Shown piece by piece: positions 1 through 8,907 of a stretch of 47,570 nt of DNA; the first letter of the stretch is position 1; each line of letters opens with the position of its first letter. Position numbers and translations under genes: made by a program. The notes beneath the pieces are model-generated. The model was not told the origin of the DNA. It ran no database searches and saw nothing but the letters and a program-made list of their open reading frames with translations. The DNA is from Natronococcus sp. A-GB7 (GTDB lineage Archaea; Halobacteriota; Halobacteria; Halobacteriales; Natrialbaceae), in contig NZ_JARUKV010000033.1 in assembly GCF_029688865.1 (NCBI RefSeq), positions 1-47,570 of the forward strand, given 5' to 3'.

Positions 1-51
1 TTTTCAAAAAAAGCCTACAACAGTTGAGAGGAAACTCGAACGCGAAGTATA

Positions 52-849
52 ATGGGAGAACCAACCACACAGCAAAACTGGATTACTCAGTACGACCCAG
101 CGTCATGGGTTATAGCGGCCATCGGATCAGTATTGGGTGTTTCAGGACTTGCGTATGTGATCACGCATCCTGAACCGATGGCAGTATGGCTGACCGAGCT
201 TGCACTGGTTAGTCTCCCGGCCGCAGCAATCGTCGCTGGCGGCTACTGGGTCGGAAACCATCAGCTTCCACACGAGAATAAACGGAACATAGCGAGATGG
301 TGTCTGGCTGGTGCGGTCGTCTCGGGATTGCTCGTAATCGGCTATATTGGTGCCGAACGGATCGGTGGTGAGACTATACTCAACCCAGAGCTGCTCGTCG
401 TTTTCGGTGCCTTGGGGGGTTCTCTCGTCGCGCTGTTTGCCTCCATTTCGACTGAGCGACGGCATCTCGAGAGGACCATCGCTACTGACGACCACAGACG
501 GCTGGACGACTTGAGGGCTGCTCCGTTCTCTGCCGAAGCACAAGCGTTCGCGGAGCTGGCACTTGATACTCGCTCCTGGCACGTCATACGTGTGCTACGG
601 CTATCTGAAGGCCCCCTCGGCGTAGAGAAGGTCGCGTCTCGGATCGCGGCGGTCGAGGACACAGACGAACGGGACGTCCATCTCGACCTGGTTCACGTTC
701 GTCTCCCAAAGCTCACCGACCGGAACTTGATCACCTATCGTTCGGGCATTGGTATCGTTGAACCCAACGACCGAATTACGACGGTCGCGGACGCCGGTGA
801 CGAACTGTCGGCAGCAGGCGAAAAGATCGCTCCGAAAGAAAACGACTGA
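52..849 (+). CDS. Membrane protein with C-terminal DUF7344-type winged helix
   Basis: The 265-residue protein has about four hydrophobic segments (roughly residues 17-38, 44-66, 82-102 and 113-133), then a cytoplasmic C-terminal domain at about 160-245. That domain resembles the haloarchaeal DUF7344 winged-helix fold: a helix around RSWHVIRVLRLSEG, a DERDVHLDLVHVRLPKL helix and a short wing near LITYRSGIGIVEPND. DUF7344 domains in haloarchaea are thought to bind DNA, so a membrane-anchored regulator is likely, but the target is unknown. The ATG lies 10 nt after an AT-rich stretch and no better start is seen. The next gene, a TFB, points toward it, so the two are convergent. The family assignment rests on motif memory and is fairly good; the function is inferred. 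Confidence 0.75.
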   Translation: MGEPTTQQNWITQYDPASWVIAAIGSVLGVSGLAYVITHPEPMAVWLTELALVSLPAAAIVAGGYWVGNHQLPHENKRNIARWCLAGAVVSGLLVIGYIGAERIGGETILNPELLVVFGALGGSLVALFASISTERRHLERTIATDDHRRLDDLRAAPFSAEAQAFAELALDTRSWHVIRVLRLSEGPLGVEKVASRIAAVEDTDERDVHLDLVHVRLPKLTDRNLITYRSGIGIVEPNDRITTVADAGDELSAAGEKIAPKEND

Positions 850-1056
850 ACTACAGCGGTCCCTCTCTGATTTACGCACGGATTCCAGCATCTCGATTCG
901 TCGCTTTGGTACAGGATGTTGTTAGCGTGATTCGCGTCGCCACCTTGTTATTCTTTCACATGAACCTGAACGATCTATTAGTTCGTTCGGAGCCCCCCTC
1001 AGACCCTCTGAACCCAACTGTACCATTTTACTAATCTAGCTGACATACTAAGCTTT

Positions 1057-2013
1057 CTAGTAAATATCGAGCATCTCGATTTGTTCTTGATACCGGTTAC
1101 GAATAGTAACTTCGGTAACCTGAGCGACGTCTGCGACTTCGTTCTGGGTTCGTTTCTCATTGCAGAGCAAGGCGGCAGCATAGATAGCGGCAGCAGCGAA
1201 CCCCGATGGACCTCTTCCGGAGAGCAACGGATCAGCAGTTTCATCGATAATTTCGTTGGCTTTCGTTTCCACCTCTTGTGGAAGATCCAGCTTTGAGACG
1301 AAACGAGGGACATACTGCTTCGGATCGATCGGAAGCAACTCGAGACCGAGTTCGTTCGAAATATATCGATAGGTACGGCTGATCTCTATCCGCTCGATAC
1401 GTGACACTTCCGTGATCTCCTCCAATGAGCGAGGAATACCTTCTTGGCGACAGCCGGCATACAGCGCGGCTGTAGCCACACCTTCGATCGACCGACCACG
1501 AACAAGATCTTCCTGGAGTGCTCGTCGGTAGATCACACTTGTTACCTCACGAACTGCCTGGGGAACACCGAGCGCACTCGCCATGCGATCGATCTCACTG
1601 AGTGCGAACTGAAGATTCCGCTCACCGGCATCCTTCGTACGGAGACGGCTTTGCCATTTCCGCAGTCGGTTCATTTGCGAACGCTTCTTCGAGGAAATCG
1701 AGCGTCCGTATGCATCCCTATTCTTCCAGTCGATTTTGGTAGTGAGTCCCTTATCGTGTATCGTCCGGGTTGTTGGAGCACCAACACGCGACTTATTCTG
1801 CCGTTCCTGATGATTGAAGGCACGCCATTCCGGTCCTGAATCGATCATGGCCTCCTCGATAACGAGTCCACAGTTCTCACAGATCCGTTCGCCTGGATTA
1901 GAATGGTGGACTATGTCATTCGATCCACACTCGGAGCATATGGAAGGAGTCGTATCGGTCTCAGATTGCTCTAGTTCGTGCTCATCGTCTCGGAGTCGAA
2001 CAGACCAGACCAT
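1057..2013 (-). CDS. tfb: Transcription initiation factor B (TFB)
   Basis: The 318-residue protein is a full-length archaeal TFB, which recruits RNA polymerase to the TBP-TATA complex. The N-terminal zinc ribbon has Cys26, Cys29, Cys45 and Cys48. A B-reader/linker follows at about 63-97 ([10 protein letters not shown], then [15 protein letters not shown]). Two cyclin-like repeats occupy about 130-215 and 228-312, the second holding the BRE-reading helix near [17 protein letters not shown]. An AT-rich TATA-like element (ACTTTATGC on the minus strand) lies about 30 nt upstream of the ATG. Haloarchaea carry several TFB paralogues, and which one this is cannot be told here. The residues before the ribbon (about 25) are rich in Asp/Glu and variable. 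Confidence 0.95.
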   Translation of the reverse strand: MVWSVRLRDDEHELEQSETDTTPSICSECGSNDIVHHSNPGERICENCGLVIEEAMIDSGPEWRAFNHQERQNKSRVGAPTTRTIHDKGLTTKIDWKNRDAYGRSISSKKRSQMNRLRKWQSRLRTKDAGERNLQFALSEIDRMASALGVPQAVREVTSVIYRRALQEDLVRGRSIEGVATAALYAGCRQEGIPRSLEEITEVSRIERIEISRTYRYISNELGLELLPIDPKQYVPRFVSKLDLPQEVETKANEIIDETADPLLSGRGPSGFAAAAIYAAALLCNEKRTQNEVADVAQVTEVTIRNRYQEQIEMLDIY

Positions 2014-2559
2014 TACTGTTTGATGGTAGTGCTACAGAAGCATAAAGTTTGGAGCTGTGAAGGGCTGGAAAAGGCGTATGAGTTTCACCAGGACACCGTA
2101 GTGAGTTCCCTCGAGATCGGGCCCTGAAACACGCTATATCCGTTAATCTGCAGAAGGCGGTCTAGACTAACGACACATCGCTGACCGGAGGGGCCTCAGA
2201 CGGGCCAGCACGAGGCCTTCAACCCCAGTTATGAGTGTTGAGAGAAGTCGGAGGTTGATCGAATTTTTGTGGTAGGCCTGTAGGAGTCAGGCCCATCTCG
2301 TGTTAGATGCCGATGTCGCCTAATCTATTCGGAAAAATAGACGTCGGGTATCTTCTCTATGGGTAACATTCGCTACTGCGCTTTCCGCCGGTAGATCGCG
2401 TGAGTACTCCAAAGGCAACATCGCATCGTAATTTTCGTGCCCAAGCATGTCAGTGCTGCACATGCGTGTTCGTTTGGATCACCGAGCGGTCTATCCATCG
2501 CTGATAGCCGGGTGGGAATCCTCGCTGACTTCCGTTGTCGATGGGTGTTCCAAATCGAT
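2014..2559. other. Gene-free stretch upstream of tfb
   Basis: No open frame here has haloarchaeal codon use or a recognisable motif. The first 40 bases contain the tfb promoter. The rest is mixed sequence with scattered stops in all frames and may be decayed coding DNA. Confidence 0.5.
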
Positions 2560-2691
2560 TCAGATCGTCCCATTCGTTATTAGGAGTAGTGCGAACCCGG
2601 CAACAACGACGATTGCGAGCCAGAGAAAGAAAACCATTGCTGCTTGCTTGCCAGTGAGCTGGTCACCACTAAGGAGTCGGTCGAGCTCCAT
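2560..2691 (-). CDS. Small single-pass membrane protein (43 aa)
   Basis: A 43-residue reading frame starts at ATG 2691 and stops at 2560. It has a charged N-terminal part (MELDRLLSGDQLTGKQ) and then one strongly hydrophobic helix of about 23 residues (AMVFFLWLAIVVVAGFALLL). The clean amphipathic-then-hydrophobic pattern and the codon use make it look like a real small membrane protein. No family is recognised. It stands alone, with no partner on the same strand within 500 bases. The function is unknown. Confidence 0.55.
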   Translation of the reverse strand: MELDRLLSGDQLTGKQAAMVFFLWLAIVVVAGFALLLITNGTI

Positions 2692-3287
2692 GATCGTAAG
2701 TAATGAGTCGGCAAAGATAAACTGTTTGATGTGCCTCTGAGAGAGGTGAAGTCACCCCAGGTGCGGTGACCCAGGGAACTCTACTAGCGAGTTCGTTAAA
2801 TTCTGTCCAGACCGCCCGGTGAAGACGTGTAAACCTCCACAAACAGTAGTGACATCTGGAGTTAGATAACTACGCACGCTCGTTTTCAAAGTCCACTACT
2901 CCTCCGACTTCATTGCTGCAAGCTTCTGAGGAGGTCGTTGGTTGAGACGCTTTCTTCGAGGGTTACCCTTCCTCGGTATTCGTTTGGCTGATCTTCGGAC
3001 CACAAGTCCACCACAGAGATTGCTTGCTCGCGGCGCCCGTACTTGCTCTGACTATAGTTATCCTTTCTCATGCGTTTGCTGTTTTGACGAATCAGAATAT
3101 CCGCCGCCGAGGTAGCTACTCATCGATGCGACAACCATGTATAGTACTCCAGTATAGCTGTAATATACATGGATCCGGGTACTGGCAATCTATCTGTCGG
3201 AGGCCACCCACAGGGCTAATCTTCGCGGGGTCTTTTTTATCACGTAGCATCTATTTACATCCGTACTTTCGTATAATCCATCTCCGG
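2692..3287. other. Gene-free stretch with one inverted repeat
   Basis: About 600 bases show no supportable gene. The only structure seen is the 9-bp inverted repeat at 3135-3172, annotated separately. Confidence 0.45.
3135..3172. repeat. Inverted repeat CCATGTATA / TATACATGG
   Basis: The arms CCATGTATA (3135-3143) and TATACATGG (3164-3172) are perfect reverse complements separated by 20 bases. It could be an operator or a stem-loop, but no adjacent gene explains it. Confidence 0.4.
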
Positions 3288-3632
3288 TTACGAGTCGGTG
3301 TGCAATATAAAAGAACACCATAGCCGGACGATAAGCGAAAAGCGTGAGCTAACAAGCGAAGCGTCGTCAAAACCGATCAAAACCACCAGTGTGGACGCCG
3401 CCATCGATTTCCAGGAAGGACCACCGAAGAGATCGCCACCCTCGAGTGTGGCCGCACAGGCGTGCTTATCGATTGCAGACAAGACCCTCGATAGCCGATC
3501 CTCTGTCCGAAATCGTGATCGGATACTCACCCGAGCAGCGAACTCGTCCTCGTTGTCGACTCGAACGCCCCCGACAAAATCATCGAACTGGTTCGAGTTT
3601 AAATCAGAAATCCTTAGGTCCGCAGTCCCCAA
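3288..3632 (-). pseudogene. Possible decayed gene of unknown function
   Basis: The minus-strand frame has haloarchaeal-type codons over its central part, with acidic and arginine-rich runs such as VRVDNEDEFAARVSIRSRF and RTEDRLSRVLSAIDKHACAA. The last 20 residues look non-coding. The ATG at 3632 lies only 8 bases from the oppositely oriented gene at 3641. It may be a truncated or frameshifted gene, or a chance frame. No family is recognised. Confidence 0.25.
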
Positions 3633-3640
3633 TAGAGGAT

Positions 3641-3925
3641 ATGGCCGAGCTCAACCCAATCGCGAAACGGATGCACAACATCAGCCCCGACCCCGTTGAA
3701 CTCACGTTCGACGACGGAACGAATTCGGTCTTTACACTTTCGGGTGCAGAGTTTTTCCAGCAAGAGTTCCAAGCGGAGGGAACCTGCAGTAACGACGATG
3801 CGGAGTATCGATTCATCTCGAGCAGCGACAACGAATCAGTCCTCGTGGGACGGAAGGGGCCAGACGACTCGGGATGGACGAACGTCGGTACGGTCGTCGA
3901 GGTGCACAAAGTCGAGAACGAGTAG
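3641..3925 (+). CDS. Conserved-looking small haloarchaeal protein (94 aa)
   Basis: The 94-residue protein begins MAELNPIAKRMHNISPDP at ATG 3641. The longer upstream extension in this frame is rejected because it is proline/arginine-rich and not protein-like. The sequence alternates short beta-like segments (VELTFDDGTNSVFTLSG, EYRFISSSDNESVLVGR, WTNVGTVVEVHKVE) and would fit a small all-beta domain. There is no signal peptide or membrane helix, so it is probably cytoplasmic. The function is unknown. It converges on the IclR gene at 4107-4907. Confidence 0.65.
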   Translation: MAELNPIAKRMHNISPDPVELTFDDGTNSVFTLSGAEFFQQEFQAEGTCSNDDAEYRFISSSDNESVLVGRKGPDDSGWTNVGTVVEVHKVENE

Positions 3926-3984
3926 GGACGCGGCGCTTCCGAAACTGGATCGTCCGACGTGTTCATACTTTCAGAACGGGTATT

Positions 3985-4026
3985 CCGTGTTGACAGCAGT
4001 ATTCGCCGTGTTGACAGCAGTATTCG
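3985..4026. repeat. Perfect tandem duplication, 2 x 21 bp
   Basis: The 21-bp unit beginning CCGTGTTGACAGCAG occurs twice head to tail (3985-4005 and 4006-4026). It lies in the convergent gap between the small gene ending at 3925 and the iclR-type gene ending at 4107, and disrupts no gene. Confidence 0.85.
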
Positions 4027-4106
4027 TTGACTCAACGCGAAAAGAGCCTGTACGACTCGACTCAGAGGGTAAACGGACAACTCAGAGAAAAAAGCCAGGC
4101 AGACCA

Positions 4107-4907
4107 CTACGGACGACTTTCCATATACTTTTGCTCGATCGCTGTTTCAAGTTCGTCGACGCGGTTTCTGAGAAGAGCGGGCAGTTCGTCAGTGAAACGT
4201 TCGCTCGAGAATCGATACTTCGGTCCGATAATAGCGATCGCACCCAGAACGGTTCCATCAGGCTCCTTTACCCGCCTGCCAACCTCACGTAATCCGTCTA
4301 CATACTCTTCATCGGTAAATGCGATGCCTTCCTCGCGAACCTGCTCGAGTTCGCGAAAAAGCGCTTCCCGCTCCGTAATCGTCTGATCGGTCTGCGCCGG
4401 CAGCCCCCATTCGTCAAGAACGTTTTCGACGTGGTCTTCTGGAAGTTCAGCAAGAATCGCCTTTCCAGTCGCAACGTTGTGGAGGTGATAGTAGATGCCG
4501 GCAGAGGTCGCCATATTTGGTGCGTGTTGCTCCTTAACGAGAAACTGGCTATCCGGATGGAACGACTCGTGCACTAGAATCCCGCGGTTGTTGTTCCGGA
4601 CGACAAATTCGACCTCCTCATCGATTTGATCAGAGATATCATTTACGGCGTTTTTAGCCAACGTATACGCTTTCTTTCGTGACCTTGCGTACTCCCCATG
4701 ATTCAGAAATCGCAATCCAATATGATACTGCTCTCCCTCTCTTGTGAGATATCCGTTCTCGAGAAGTGTTCCGAGATGTACGTGGATTGTACTCTTTGCC
4801 ATCCCTAATTCGGCGGCTAGCTCACTCGCCGTTGCCCCGCCAAGGTTTTGAATCGTCTGTAGTATCAAAAGTGATCGTTCTGTTGTTTTTGCCGTCTGTT
4901 TTCCCAT
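4107..4907 (-). CDS. IclR-family transcriptional regulator (first)
   Basis: The 266-residue protein has an N-terminal winged helix (about 8-65; ATASELAAELGMAKSTIHVH) and a C-terminal IclR effector domain (about 80-255; ATGKAILAELPEDHVENVL, GLREVGRRVKEPDGTVLGAI, IGPKYRF). IclR proteins bind small organic acids or catabolic intermediates and usually control nearby catabolic genes. The nearest candidate target is the amidase at 5707 downstream of its promoter region. A perfect palindrome TACATATATGTA lies 22-33 nt upstream of the ATG, where a TATA box or operator is expected. Its sequence is clearly further from the two purine-linked IclR proteins at 19317 and 33554 than those are from each other. 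Confidence 0.9.
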   Translation of the reverse strand: MGKQTAKTTERSLLILQTIQNLGGATASELAAELGMAKSTIHVHLGTLLENGYLTREGEQYHIGLRFLNHGEYARSRKKAYTLAKNAVNDISDQIDEEVEFVVRNNNRGILVHESFHPDSQFLVKEQHAPNMATSAGIYYHLHNVATGKAILAELPEDHVENVLDEWGLPAQTDQTITEREALFRELEQVREEGIAFTDEEYVDGLREVGRRVKEPDGTVLGAIAIIGPKYRFSSERFTDELPALLRNRVDELETAIEQKYMESRP

Positions 4908-5706
4908 ATCTCCTGCTCTTCTTGCTGATACATATATGTACGGTTATGCTGTCTGCTCAAATGTTGCTCAGTACAGATATAATGTTCTGGTAGGACACTG
5001 TCTAACCACGAACGACCGGAGAGAGCGAAAACAGCGCTTCAAGGAACAGCCCTCGATTTTCGGGGGGAGAACCGACAGGGCTCATGTTACGGAGCGCGAA
5101 ATGAGTGGGATCTCACAACTGCATTCAGAGACCGAGAACACGGGGTGAGGCCCGGTAATGAACAGCAACACGCCAGCCGACCCGATTCATGACCCGTCAT
5201 TCGTCTGTATAGGCGCTCCGTTGATCGCAACACTGAGAAGGAGTATCATTTCGATACTGGTTTTCTATACACCCATACAAATGTAAATTCCGGATGTATA
5301 AATTTGATCACTGCGTCCAACACTCGGACACCAACTACGCAACAGGCGCGAAAAAGGAAAATAGCTAGGATTGTCGGGGCTGTTATCAGAGATAGATGAA
5401 GGTCGGAACAAAATCCTCGAAAGTGTAGACGTATCGTGAAAGTAATAGCGAGTATAATGAGAGAGATTGGGTTTTGTGGTTCTGAGACAGTCCATCGGCT
5501 TGTTGATCAGAGACGACTGCTTAAATAACAATTTGTCTGTTTTAATCGGTGTTCGCCATCTGTGTCGAGCGGGTAGCAGAAGTTATTGTGTAGCCATCCT
5601 TATACTCGAGGGTATATTTCGTGTTCATCGACTTCGCTCCCAAATATCAAAAGGCGCGTTGTGCCATCGCGGAGTATATGCTTCAAGCAAAGAACGATAT
5701 GATAGA
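4908..5706. other. Long gap between divergent iclR and amidase genes
   Basis: About 800 bases contain the iclR promoter (palindrome at 4929-4940) and, toward the right, the amidase promoter. The frame upstream of the amidase ATG stays open from 5467, but it lacks amidase homology and has non-coding composition. No other gene is supported. Confidence 0.6.
4929..4940. promoter_or_regulatory. 12-bp palindrome in iclR promoter
   Basis: TACATATATGTA is a perfect palindrome 22-33 nt upstream of the iclR ATG (4907, minus strand). This is the TATA position for a leaderless haloarchaeal transcript, and it may also be an autoregulatory operator. Confidence 0.5.
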
Positions 5707-7020
5707 ATGCTGTACGACGAACCGCTTGCGGCGGCGGCAGATGGATTGCGTGTGGGACGAATTGATCTCGAAGCGTATCTTGACGAGCTCGAGCAGCGCG
5801 CGGACGTCATCGAGCCGAAGATCCAGTCACTCGTGTCCGAAGACGGACGATGGAAACGACTTCGAAAGGAGGCAGCCGAGCTCTCCGACCGGTATTCCGA
5901 TTCGACGGATCGGCCGCCACTGTACGGGATCCCGGTTGGCGTCAAAGATGTGTTTCACGTGGATGGACTGCCAACTCGTGCCGGAACGGACGTTCCCTCG
6001 GAAGCGCTTGCCGGCGACGAAGCTGCCGCTGTAACGTCGCTTCGCCGTGCCGGTGCGCTCGTCTTCGGGAAGACCGTCACGACGGAGTTCGCTCACTTCG
6101 ATCCGGGGCCGACGCGAAACCCCCACGATCTCGAACGAACACCCGGGGGATCGAGCAGCGGTTCGGCGGCAGCCGTCGCGGCCGGCCTCTGTCCGGTTGC
6201 ACTCGGAACGCAGACGATCGGATCGGTAATTCGACCGGCTGCGTTTTGCGGTATCGTCGGGTTCAAACCCAGCTACGGACGGATCTCGTCCGAGGGGCTG
6301 ATCCCGCTCTCGAAGTCCGTCGACCACGTTGGCGTTTTCACACAGGACACTGCGGGAATAGCACTGATCGCACCTGTCCTCTGTGAGGGCTGGCGGTCGC
6401 TGTCGGCGTCGATCAGAAAGCCGTCGATTGGGGTTCCGGACGGACCGTATCTTGAACAGGCCTCCGACGATGCGCGTAACGCCTTCGAGTCCCAGCTGGA
6501 CCGGCTTCAATCGGCTGGGTACGATGTCGTCCGGCTAACCGTGTTCGACAGCATCGACGAAATTAACGACCGGCACGAACGTCTCGTCGCTTCGGACGCC
6601 GCCCTCGATCACGAGTTGTGGTATGACGAATACGGAGAGCTGTACAGCGACGAGACCAGCCGTTTGATCGAAGACGGAAAGAAAACGACCGCCGCGGAAA
6701 TCGCGAAATCCAGACGGAGTCGGATCGAGCTCCGGGCTCGATTGGCCGAGGCAATGAATCAACACGACCTAGATCTCTGGATCGCACCCGCTGCGCCCGG
6801 TCCCGCCCCCGTAGGAATCGAAACGACAGGCGATCCGATAATGAATCTGCCGTGGACACACGCCGGGCTTCCAACAATAACTGTTCCGGCCAGCCGGACG
6901 AACGAAGGGCTCCCACTGGGCGTTCAATGTGCGGGACGGTTCGGTGCTGACGAGGACGTCGTTCGCTGGAGTCACGATATCGCCGACGTGTTCAGCGAAC
7001 AGCTATACGCGGAAGTATAA
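5707..7020 (+). CDS. Amidase signature family enzyme
   Basis: The 437-residue protein belongs to the amidase signature superfamily, which hydrolyses amide bonds with a Ser-cisSer-Lys triad. Lys80 (YGIPVGVKDV), Ser149 (GGSSSGSAAAVAAG) and Ser173 (GTQTIGSVIRPAAFCG) keep the family spacing of 69 and 24 residues, as in malonamidase E2. One glycine of the usual GG before the nucleophile is Ile171. The ATG at 5707 gives an N-terminus of normal length; the upstream extension has no homology. Followed by a convergent carbamoylase-type hydrolase and then the ABC importer, it probably releases ammonia or acids from an imported amide. It could also act on an aryl or malonyl amide; the substrate is not determinable. 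It is not GatA, because the gatB/C context is absent. Confidence 0.88.
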   Translation: MLYDEPLAAAADGLRVGRIDLEAYLDELEQRADVIEPKIQSLVSEDGRWKRLRKEAAELSDRYSDSTDRPPLYGIPVGVKDVFHVDGLPTRAGTDVPSEALAGDEAAAVTSLRRAGALVFGKTVTTEFAHFDPGPTRNPHDLERTPGGSSSGSAAAVAAGLCPVALGTQTIGSVIRPAAFCGIVGFKPSYGRISSEGLIPLSKSVDHVGVFTQDTAGIALIAPVLCEGWRSLSASIRKPSIGVPDGPYLEQASDDARNAFESQLDRLQSAGYDVVRLTVFDSIDEINDRHERLVASDAALDHELWYDEYGELYSDETSRLIEDGKKTTAAEIAKSRRSRIELRARLAEAMNQHDLDLWIAPAAPGPAPVGIETTGDPIMNLPWTHAGLPTITVPASRTNEGLPLGVQCAGRFGADEDVVRWSHDIADVFSEQLYAEV

Positions 7021-7043
7021 CGCCGCTCGAAACGACCGCCATA

Positions 7044-8285
7044 CTACCGCAGATCGACTCCGGCAGTATCGAGAACGGCGTTTGCGAGCGTGTTCACCGC
7101 TCGCTGACAGTCGTCCCAGCTTGTCCGTTCAGCCGGCGTGTGGCTCTTCCCGTCTTCGCTGACCGCGAATATCATAGCCGCTTCGCAGACATCAGCGACG
7201 TGAGACGCGTCGTGAGCGCCTCCGCTCAACAATTTCGTGCTGTCGTAGCCGAGTTCGTCAGCAGCGGCTTGCACGCTATCGATGCGCCGGTCCTCGAACT
7301 TGACACTCGAGGTCCGGACCGTTTCCGATACGTCGTACTCGATACCTTCCCTGGTCGCGGCCGCGCTGGCGTCGGCCGAAATCTGCTCGACGGCGCGTGC
7401 GATCACCTCATCGGACGGATCCCGAACGTCCCACGTAACCGAGGCAGTTTCCGGAATAATGTTGATCGAGTCGGGCCGAACGTCGATCGAACCAACCGTT
7501 CCAACCGTCCGCTCGCCCAGTCTGGACGGCAGTCTTCGAATATTAGTCACGAGTTCTGCGGCCGGAACCGCAGCGTCGCTGCGCAAGTGCATCGGTGTAG
7601 CGCCGGCGTGGTCGGCGTGTCCGTCGAACGTTACTTCTCCCCATGAGAGCCCAACGATCCCGGTTACGACGCCAACGTGCTTATCGTTTGCTTCGAGATA
7701 CGGTCCCTGTTCGATGTGTAGCTCGAAGTACGCCTCGTAGTCTTCGGCTGGCTCGGCTGGGACGTCACCGCGGTAGCCGATGCGCTCGAGTTCATCGACG
7801 AGCCGAGCACCGTTCCGATCGGTGCGTTCGTACTCTATCTCGAGATTGAACTCACCGGACCACACGCCGCTCCCCTGTAACCCCGGCTGAAAACGGGCCC
7901 CCTCTTCGTTCGTCCAGTTTACGATCTCGATCGGCCGGCTGGTTTCGATCCCTTTGTCCTCAAGCGTCCGGAGTATCTCGAGGGCCCCGATGACGCCGAG
8001 TTGTCCGTCGTATATGCCGCCATTGGGCTGAGAATCAAGGTGCGATCCGACTAAGACTGGCGGCGCAGTCGGATCGGTCCCCGCTCGTCGGCCGAAGATG
8101 TTTCCAATCTCATCTATCCGAACGTTCATGCCGAGGGCGTTCAGCTGATCGACGAACCAGTCTCGAACCTCCTTGTCAGCGTCGGAAAGAGCTAACCGGT
8201 GGAGGCCTCCGTTCGCGGTTCCGCCGATGGATGCCTGTTTGTTCATCGCTTCAACCAACCGATCGCGATTGATATCGATTTGCAC
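7044..8285 (-). CDS. M20-family N-carbamoyl amino acid / ureide hydrolase
   Basis: This is a Zn-dependent amidohydrolase of the allantoate amidohydrolase / N-carbamoyl-L-amino acid hydrolase / beta-ureidopropionase group. Metal-site motifs are His82 and Asp84 (VGSHLDSQPNGGIYDGQLG), Glu127-Glu128 (NWTNEEGARF) and HIEQGP, with the dimerisation-lid segment near GHADHAGATPMHLRSD. The SQPNGG form resembles carbamoylases more than allantoate enzymes, so N-carbamoyl amino acids or ureidopropionate are the likelier substrates (inference). The frame is open back to 8384, but homology begins near the GTG at 8285, giving 413 residues; ATG 8246 is the alternative. It converges with the amidase (23-nt gap), suggesting a joint amide/carbamoyl catabolic role. 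Confidence 0.87.
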   Translation of the reverse strand: MQIDINRDRLVEAMNKQASIGGTANGGLHRLALSDADKEVRDWFVDQLNALGMNVRIDEIGNIFGRRAGTDPTAPPVLVGSHLDSQPNGGIYDGQLGVIGALEILRTLEDKGIETSRPIEIVNWTNEEGARFQPGLQGSGVWSGEFNLEIEYERTDRNGARLVDELERIGYRGDVPAEPAEDYEAYFELHIEQGPYLEANDKHVGVVTGIVGLSWGEVTFDGHADHAGATPMHLRSDAAVPAAELVTNIRRLPSRLGERTVGTVGSIDVRPDSINIIPETASVTWDVRDPSDEVIARAVEQISADASAAATREGIEYDVSETVRTSSVKFEDRRIDSVQAAADELGYDSTKLLSGGAHDASHVADVCEAAMIFAVSEDGKSHTPAERTSWDDCQRAVNTLANAVLDTAGVDLR

Positions 8286-8419
8286 GAATCGGATCTCTCG
8301 GACGGACAAAATAATGGTACCGGTCACACATCTACGAAACCGGCACACGCACGACAATCTGTTCAGAATATTTGTGAACAGCACAACAGCTAATCCACTT
8401 CGGTAGTGTACTCCATGTA

Positions 8420-8878
8420 ATGGATCTCACGCGACGGGTCGTCGTTCGAACTACCTGTATCATGGCCACTGTCGGAACTGCCGGGTGTACAACGGCCCGC
8501 GACTCCGAAAGCGACGGTGACGAAGCGATCGATCGTGCGGAGAACGAGACGCATCATATGGTTACGATCGATGAGGAGAGCGGGTTCAAGCCCACGAGAC
8601 TCGAGATCGAAGTCGGGGAAACGGTTCGGTGGGAGAACGCCGCTCCACCACGACAGACCGTCACTGCGTACGACGATTCCGTACCGGACCAAAGCGAGTA
8701 CTTCGCGAGTGGAGGGTTTGGCCGCGAACTAACGGCCCGTATCACGTATCCTTTTATTGGGGGTCTCAATCAGGGGGAACGGTACAGCTACACGTTCGAA
8801 GCAGCCGGTACGTACCAGTATTTCTCGATACCGAACGAAACCGACGGAACGACGGGAGAGATCGTCGTCACAGAGTGA
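8420..8878 (+). CDS. Halocyanin-like lipoprotein lacking all copper ligands
   Basis: The 152-residue protein has a twin-arginine start (MDLTRRVVVR), a lipobox ending at Cys23 (GTAGC) and one plastocyanin/halocyanin-like cupredoxin domain (about 47-151), so it would be membrane-anchored and face outward. From my recollection of the family, the four type 1 copper ligands lie at His (HTVTAY), Cys (YFCIPHE), His (IPHE) and Met (AGMVG). Here the aligned residues are Gln79 (RQTVTAY), Ser136 and Asn139 (YFSIPNE) and Thr144 (DGTTGE). All four are replaced while the surrounding framework is intact, so it cannot bind copper in the usual way. It lies between the carbamoylase (divergent) and the thioredoxin-fold gene (convergent). 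A structural or ligand-binding role replacing electron transfer is inferred. Confidence 0.85.
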   Translation: MDLTRRVVVRTTCIMATVGTAGCTTARDSESDGDEAIDRAENETHHMVTIDEESGFKPTRLEIEVGETVRWENAAPPRQTVTAYDDSVPDQSEYFASGGFGRELTARITYPFIGGLNQGERYSYTFEAAGTYQYFSIPNETDGTTGEIVVTE

Positions 8879-8907
8879 GTTCTCCTCTCGACCGCATCGA
8901 TCGATCG

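Noticed and set aside
3389-3640. Upstream extension of the 94-residue gene at 3641
   Set aside because: Proline/arginine-rich, with no conserved pattern; a natural ATG at 3641 starts the protein-like part.
5467-5706. 80-residue N-terminal extension of the amidase
   Set aside because: The extension lacks homology and has non-coding composition. The catalytic spacing and normal family length are met from ATG 5707.
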